From assembly GCA_016790385.1 (NCBI GenBank), contig JAEUNV010000376.1:1-7743 (forward strand): a stretch of 7,743 bases of DNA. Reading direction: 5' to 3'. Made by a program: the position numbers and the translations under genes. Source of the DNA: Zoogloea sp. GTDB taxonomy: Bacteria > Pseudomonadota > Gammaproteobacteria > Burkholderiales > Rhodocyclaceae. Below, piece after piece: positions 5,502 to 7,743 of this stretch (position 1 is the first letter of the stretch; each line of letters starts with the position of its first letter). Under the pieces are notes generated by a model. It was not told the origin of the DNA. It made no database searches and worked only from the letters and a program-made list of their open reading frames with translations.

Positions 5502-7743
5502 TCAATCCTTCACACAATCCACAAAATAGTGGATGCGCCCGTCGCACACCTCTTTCACCAGACCATGCACATCGGTCTCGAAACCAGGGAAACGCTCGTT
5601 GAACTCGCGGGCAAACTGAAGATAGCGCACCACAGTGCGATTGAAGCGCTCGCCGGGAATCAGCAGCGGGATGCCCGGGGGATAGGGCGTCAGCAGCACG
5701 CTGGTGACCCGGCCTTCAAGCTCGTCGATGGAAACCCGATCGATCTTGCGGTGGGCCATCTTGGCAAAGGCATCCGCCGGCTTCATGGCCGGGATCATGT
5801 CCGACAGGTACATCTCGGTGGTGAGGCGCGCCACATCGTTGGCACGATACACCGCGTGGATATCGCGGCACAGATCGCGGAGGCCGACCCGCTCATAGCG
5901 CGGGTTCTTCTGCACGAACTCGGGCAGCACCTTCCACAAGGGTTGGTTCTTGTCGTAGTCGTCCTTGAACTGCTGTAGCTCGGTCACCATGCTGTTCCAG
6001 CGGCCCTTGGTGATGCCGATGGTGAACATGATGAAGAAGCTGTACAGGCCGCATTTTTCAACGATCACCCCATGCTCGGCCAGATACTTGGTGACGATGG
6101 CTGCGGGAATGCCACGCTCGGCAAATTCCCCATCCACGTCCAGCCCCGGGGTGATGATGGTGGCCTTGATCGGATCGAGCATGTTGAAGCCTTCGGCAAG
6201 CGTGCCGAAGCCATGCCAGCGCTCGCCGGGCTTGAGCATCCACGCATCGCGCTCCTCGATACCTTCCTCGGAGAGGTCATCCGGGCCCCACACCTTGAAC
6301 CACCAGTCGGCCCCCCACTCCTCGCTCACCTTGCGCATGGCGCGGCGGAAATCGAGAGCTTCGGCGATGGACTCCTCCACCAAGGCCGTCCCGCCCGGCT
6401 CTTCCATCATTGCGGCCGCCACATCACACGACGCGATGATGGCGTACTGGGGGCTGGTGGAGGTGTGCATGAGGTAGGCCTCGTTGAACACATCCCGGTC
6501 GAGGTGCTGCCCCTCAGCATCCTGCACCAGAATCTGCGAGGCCTGGGACAGGCCGGCCAGCAGCTTGTGGGTGGATTGGGTCGAGAAGATCATCGACTCC
6601 TTGCAGCGCGGGCGGTCGGCCCCAATGGCGTGGTAATCGCCATAGAAATCGTGAAAAGCCGCGTGGGGCAGCCAAGCTTCATCAAAGTGCAGGGTATCGA
6701 TCTTGCCGTCCAGCTCATCCTTGATCGCCTCGACGTTGTACAGCACACCGTCGTATGTGGATTGGGTGATGGTCAGCACCCGGGGCTTGGCCGTCTTGTC
6801 GGCAATGAAGGGATTCGCGGCGATCTTGCGCTGGATGCTCTCCCAATCGAACTCGCTGCGGGGAATCGGGCCGATGATGCCGAAGTTGTTGCGCGTCGGC
6901 ATGAGGAATACCGGGATGGCGCCGGTCATCATGATCGCGTGCAGCACCGACTTGTGGCAGTTGCGATCCACCACCACGATATCGCCAGGCGCCACGGTGG
7001 AATGCCAGACGATCTTGTTGGAAGTGGACGTGCCGTTGGTGACGAAGTACAGGTGGTCGCAGTTGAAGATGCGCGCCGCATTACGCTCGGACGCAGCCAC
7101 CGGGCCGGTGTGATCAAGCAGCTGACCGAGTTCCTCGACGGCGTTGCAGACGTCGGCGCGCAGCATGTTCTCGCCGAAGAACTGGTGGAACATCTGGCCG
7201 ACAGGGCTCTTCAGGAAGGCAACACCGCCGGAATGCCCGGGGCAGTGCCACGAATAGGAACCGTCGGAAGCGTAGTGGGTGAGCGCGCGGAAGAAGGGCG
7301 GCGGCAGGGATTCCAGGTAGGCTTTGGCCTCGCGCACCACATTGCGGGCGATGAACTCGGGTGTGTCTTCGTACATGTGGATGAAACCATGCAGCTCACG
7401 AAGCACATCGTTGGGAATGTGGCGGGAGGTCCGGGTTTCCCCATGCAGGAAGATGGGGATGTCGGCATTGCGCATCCGGATCTCACTGACGAAAGCACGC
7501 AGATCGGCAATCGCCTTGGCGGCTGCCTCGGGCGACGAGAATTCCTCATCGTCGATGGACAGGATGAAGGCCGATCCGCGGCTCTGCTGCTGGGCGAAGG
7601 AAGCCATGTCGCCATAGCTGGTCACCCCCAGCACCTGGAGGCCCTCCTTCTCGATGGCTTCCGCCAGGGCGCGGATGCCCAGCCCGGACGTGTTTTCCGA
7701 ACGGAAGTCCTCGTCGATGACGATGACCGGAAAATTGAAGCGC
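5502..7743 (-). CDS. PLP-dependent Orn/Lys/Arg decarboxylase (start codon beyond right edge)
   Basis: A fold-type I basic amino acid decarboxylase that removes the carboxyl group of lysine, arginine or ornithine to give a polyamine-type amine. The frame is open to the edge for 746 codons and begins RFNFPVIVIDEDFR. The one remaining base fits the G of ATG, so probably only the start codon is missing (about 747 residues, close to AdiA and LdcA lengths). Numbering with that Met: N-terminal wing domain about 1-130; WHCPGHSGG from 166; NGTSTSNK near 237-244; DRNCHKS with PLP-stacking His264; HFDEAW with Asp355; PLP-lysine 394 in STHKLLAGLSQASQ (codon 6566-6564); and a C-terminal domain with PYPPGIPLLIPGERF. 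It resembles Pseudomonas lysine decarboxylase LdcA at least as much as AdiA, so the substrate is left open. It is convergent with folA and shares its terminator. Confidence 0.93.
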   Translation of the reverse strand, partial: RFNFPVIVIDEDFRSENTSGLGIRALAEAIEKEGLQVLGVTSYGDMASFAQQQSRGSAFILSIDDEEFSSPEAAAKAIADLRAFVSEIRMRNADIPIFLHGETRTSRHIPNDVLRELHGFIHMYEDTPEFIARNVVREAKAYLESLPPPFFRALTHYASDGSYSWHCPGHSGGVAFLKSPVGQMFHQFFGENMLRADVCNAVEELGQLLDHTGPVAASERNAARIFNCDHLYFVTNGTSTSNKIVWHSTVAPGDIVVVDRNCHKSVLHAIMMTGAIPVFLMPTRNNFGIIGPIPRSEFDWESIQRKIAANPFIADKTAKPRVLTITQSTYDGVLYNVEAIKDELDGKIDTLHFDEAWLPHAAFHDFYGDYHAIGADRPRCKESMIFSTQSTHKLLAGLSQASQILVQDAEGQHLDRDVFNEAYLMHTSTSPQYAIIASCDVAAAMMEEPGGTALVEESIAEALDFRRAMRKVSEEWGADWWFKVWGPDDLSEEGIEERDAWMLKPGERWHGFGTLAEGFNMLDPIKATIITPGLDVDGEFAERGIPAAIVTKYLAEHGVIVEKCGLYSFFIMFTIGITKGRWNSMVTELQQFKDDYDKNQPLWKVLPEFVQKNPRYERVGLRDLCRDIHAVYRANDVARLTTEMYLSDMIPAMKPADAFAKMAHRKIDRVSIDELEGRVTSVLLTPYPPGIPLLIPGERFNRTVVRYLQFAREFNERFPGFETDVHGLVKEVCDGRIHYFVDCVKD

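Overview
The window is high-GC bacterial DNA with five protein-coding regions and one unusually rich leader region. The protein types suggest a betaproteobacterium, perhaps of the Rhodocyclales: a long-form LeuA, a thyA-folA pair, and a wing-domain Orn/Lys/Arg decarboxylase. That assignment rests on recognising proteins by eye, not on a search.

Layout, left to right. (1) 1-324, minus strand: N-terminal 108 residues of an IS1182-type transposase that runs off the left edge. (2) 325-435: three adjacent hairpins, including a strong minus-strand terminator that closes the leu transcript just before the transposase start. (3) 436-2127, minus: leuA, 2-isopropylmalate synthase, the first committed step of leucine synthesis. 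(4) 2128-2491: the leuA leader. It holds a promoter with a 17-bp spacer, a 23-codon leucine-rich leader peptide that may start on the first base of the RNA, a chain of alternating GCCC/GGGC arms forming a candidate attenuator, and a second leucine-rich upstream reading frame that overlaps the leuA start. (5) 2492-3955, minus: a 487-residue protein of unknown role with a PilZ-like (c-di-GMP-binding type) C-terminal region. (6) 3956-4145: short divergent intergenic region. (7) 4146-5437, plus: thyA and folA overlapping by 4 bp (ATGA), forming the dTMP/tetrahydrofolate cycle. (8) 5448-5490: a 43-nt inverted repeat acting as a two-way terminator between convergent genes. (9) 5502-7743, minus: a nearly complete PLP-dependent basic amino acid decarboxylase, apparently lacking only its start codon.

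ThyA converts dUMP to dTMP and oxidises methylene-THF to DHF; FolA regenerates THF, so tight coupling makes sense. LeuA appears to be controlled at the leader by leucine supply. The most noteworthy part of the window is this leuA leader. The coding genes are mostly housekeeping, with the PilZ-like protein the least understood. No defence system, CRISPR array, RNA gene or prophage was seen.
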